In this document: positions 5,949 to 6,568 of the stretch, piece by piece | Position numbering within the stretch: position 1 is the first letter of the stretch | Layout: each line of letters begins with the position of its first letter | Assembly: GCA_020431545.1 (NCBI GenBank) | Contig: JAGQIB010000248.1 | Location: 1 to 6,568, forward strand | Direction: 5' to 3' | Length of the DNA: 6,568 nucleotides | From: Gemmatimonadota bacterium | Lineage (GTDB): Bacteria; ARS69 | The notes under the pieces: model-generated | Databases searched by the model: none | What the model saw: the letters and a program-made list of their open reading frames with translations, nothing else | Told to the model about the DNA's origin: nothing | Program-made: the position numbers and the translations under genes

Positions 5949-6568
5949 ATGACGGATCGCACCGGCTTCCTGCGCGAGCTCGCGCATCGCAACTTCGCCG
6001 AGTTCGCGAACGACCGCGGGCTCGTGGCCGCGATCGTCACGGGCTCCGTGGCCCGGGGCGGCTGCGACGCGGCCTCGGACATCGACACGATCCTGTACTT
6101 CGACGGCCCGCTCTCGGCCGAGCGTCTCGAGGCGGAGAAGACGAAGGGTGAGGCATCCGGCGGCGGCTTCTACGGTGGAACCCCGGAGGAGGGCTTCGGC
6201 GCCTGGCGCCGCATCGACGGCGTGAAGTGCGACTTCGGGTTCGAGCCTGCGTCCGAAGTGGATTGCCTCATCGACGACCTCTACGAGCGCACCGACCTCG
6301 ACCTCGACAAGCAGCTGATCGTGCTCGGGATCCGCGACGCGATCGTGCTGGCGGGAGAGGAGCGCGTGGCGGGCTGGCGCGAACGGACCGACGTCTATCC
6401 GCGTGCGCTCGGGCGGGCGATGCTCGAGAAGCATCTGAAGCCCGCGCCCGCGTGGGTGTACCGCGTGATGGCGGCCGAGCGCGGAGAGCGCGTGTGGCTG
6501 ACCGAGCTGATGGTGGAGGTCGCGTCGAATCTGCTCGGGGTGCTGTGCGGGCTGAACGAGGTGTGGCA
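5949..6568 (+). CDS. nucleotidyltransferase-fold protein (Pol beta superfamily), cut off by window edge
   Basis: The first 206 residues of a plus-strand protein are visible, open at the right edge. Residues 28-52 carry the nucleotidyltransferase signature: G32-S33 within GSVARG, then D44 and D46 in SDIDTILYF, the paired metal-binding carboxylates. D95 in VKCDFGF is a good candidate for the third carboxylate. From about residue 105 the sequence looks helical and Leu/Arg-rich, as in the substrate-binding half of aminoglycoside-nucleotidyltransferase-like proteins. It is longer than the minimal MNT antitoxins of about 100-150 residues. The expected chemistry is transfer of a nucleotide to a small molecule, RNA or protein; the substrate cannot be told. 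The ATG at 5949 gives a natural start 16 residues before the first fold elements, and a -10-like hexamer sits seven bases upstream. It is divergent from pepP, with 132 bp between the starts. Base composition matches its neighbours, so there is no sign of recent transfer. Confidence 0.85.
   Translation, partial: MTDRTGFLRELAHRNFAEFANDRGLVAAIVTGSVARGGCDAASDIDTILYFDGPLSAERLEAEKTKGEASGGGFYGGTPEEGFGAWRRIDGVKCDFGFEPASEVDCLIDDLYERTDLDLDKQLIVLGIRDAIVLAGEERVAGWRERTDVYPRALGRAMLEKHLKPAPAWVYRVMAAERGERVWLTELMVEVASNLLGVLCGLNEVW

Noticed and set aside
5826..6434. A 202-residue minus-strand open frame opposite the nucleotidyltransferase.
   Set aside because: The plus-strand frame carries the GS/DxD signature and the minus frame shows no motif.

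Overview
The window is a 6.6 kb piece of a very GC-rich bacterial chromosome. Four genes lie on the minus strand (two of them start at TTG) and one divergent gene lies on the plus strand. The longest gene encodes an outer-membrane beta-barrel protein with an export signal, so the host should have an outer membrane. The base composition, TTG starts, HDOD protein and barrel with SdrD_B-type domains would suit a Gemmatimonadota-, Eisenbacteria- or Myxococcota-like lineage. The sequence alone does not fix the phylum.

Layout, read in the direction of minus-strand transcription: (1) a complete Xaa-Pro aminopeptidase (pepP-type, 5816 to 4404); (2) a 194-bp gap with no convincing signal; (3) an 845-aa predicted outer-membrane protein (4209 to 1672) made of a signal segment, a stalk-like (copper-amine-oxidase N1-type) domain, a large beta-barrel and two SdrD_B/CnaB-like modules with calcium-loop motifs; (4) a 47-bp gap with a strong Shine-Dalgarno; (5) a 281-aa aldo/keto reductase of the YeaE type (1624 to 779); (6) a 116-bp gap; (7) an HDOD-domain signalling protein cut off by the left edge (662 to 1). 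On the plus strand, a nucleotidyltransferase-fold protein starts at 5949 and runs off the right edge.

The 132-bp divergent region (5817-5948) is the clearest regulatory region. Both outward genes have a -10-like hexamer 6-7 nt before their ATG and no clear Shine-Dalgarno, which suggests leaderless transcripts. A 10-bp GC-rich direct repeat, each copy inside an inverted repeat, sits between them. The downstream minus-strand genes instead carry Shine-Dalgarno-like sequences. The barrel and reductase genes are probably co-transcribed. Nothing shows a shared pathway among peptidase, barrel protein, reductase and HDOD protein.

I see no tRNA, rRNA, CRISPR, insertion sequence or att site, and no gene-free stretch over 300 bases. 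Most of the window is ordinary chromosomal content. The barrel protein is the least ordinary part, followed by the unassigned N-terminal domain of the HDOD protein and the apparently leaderless divergent pair.
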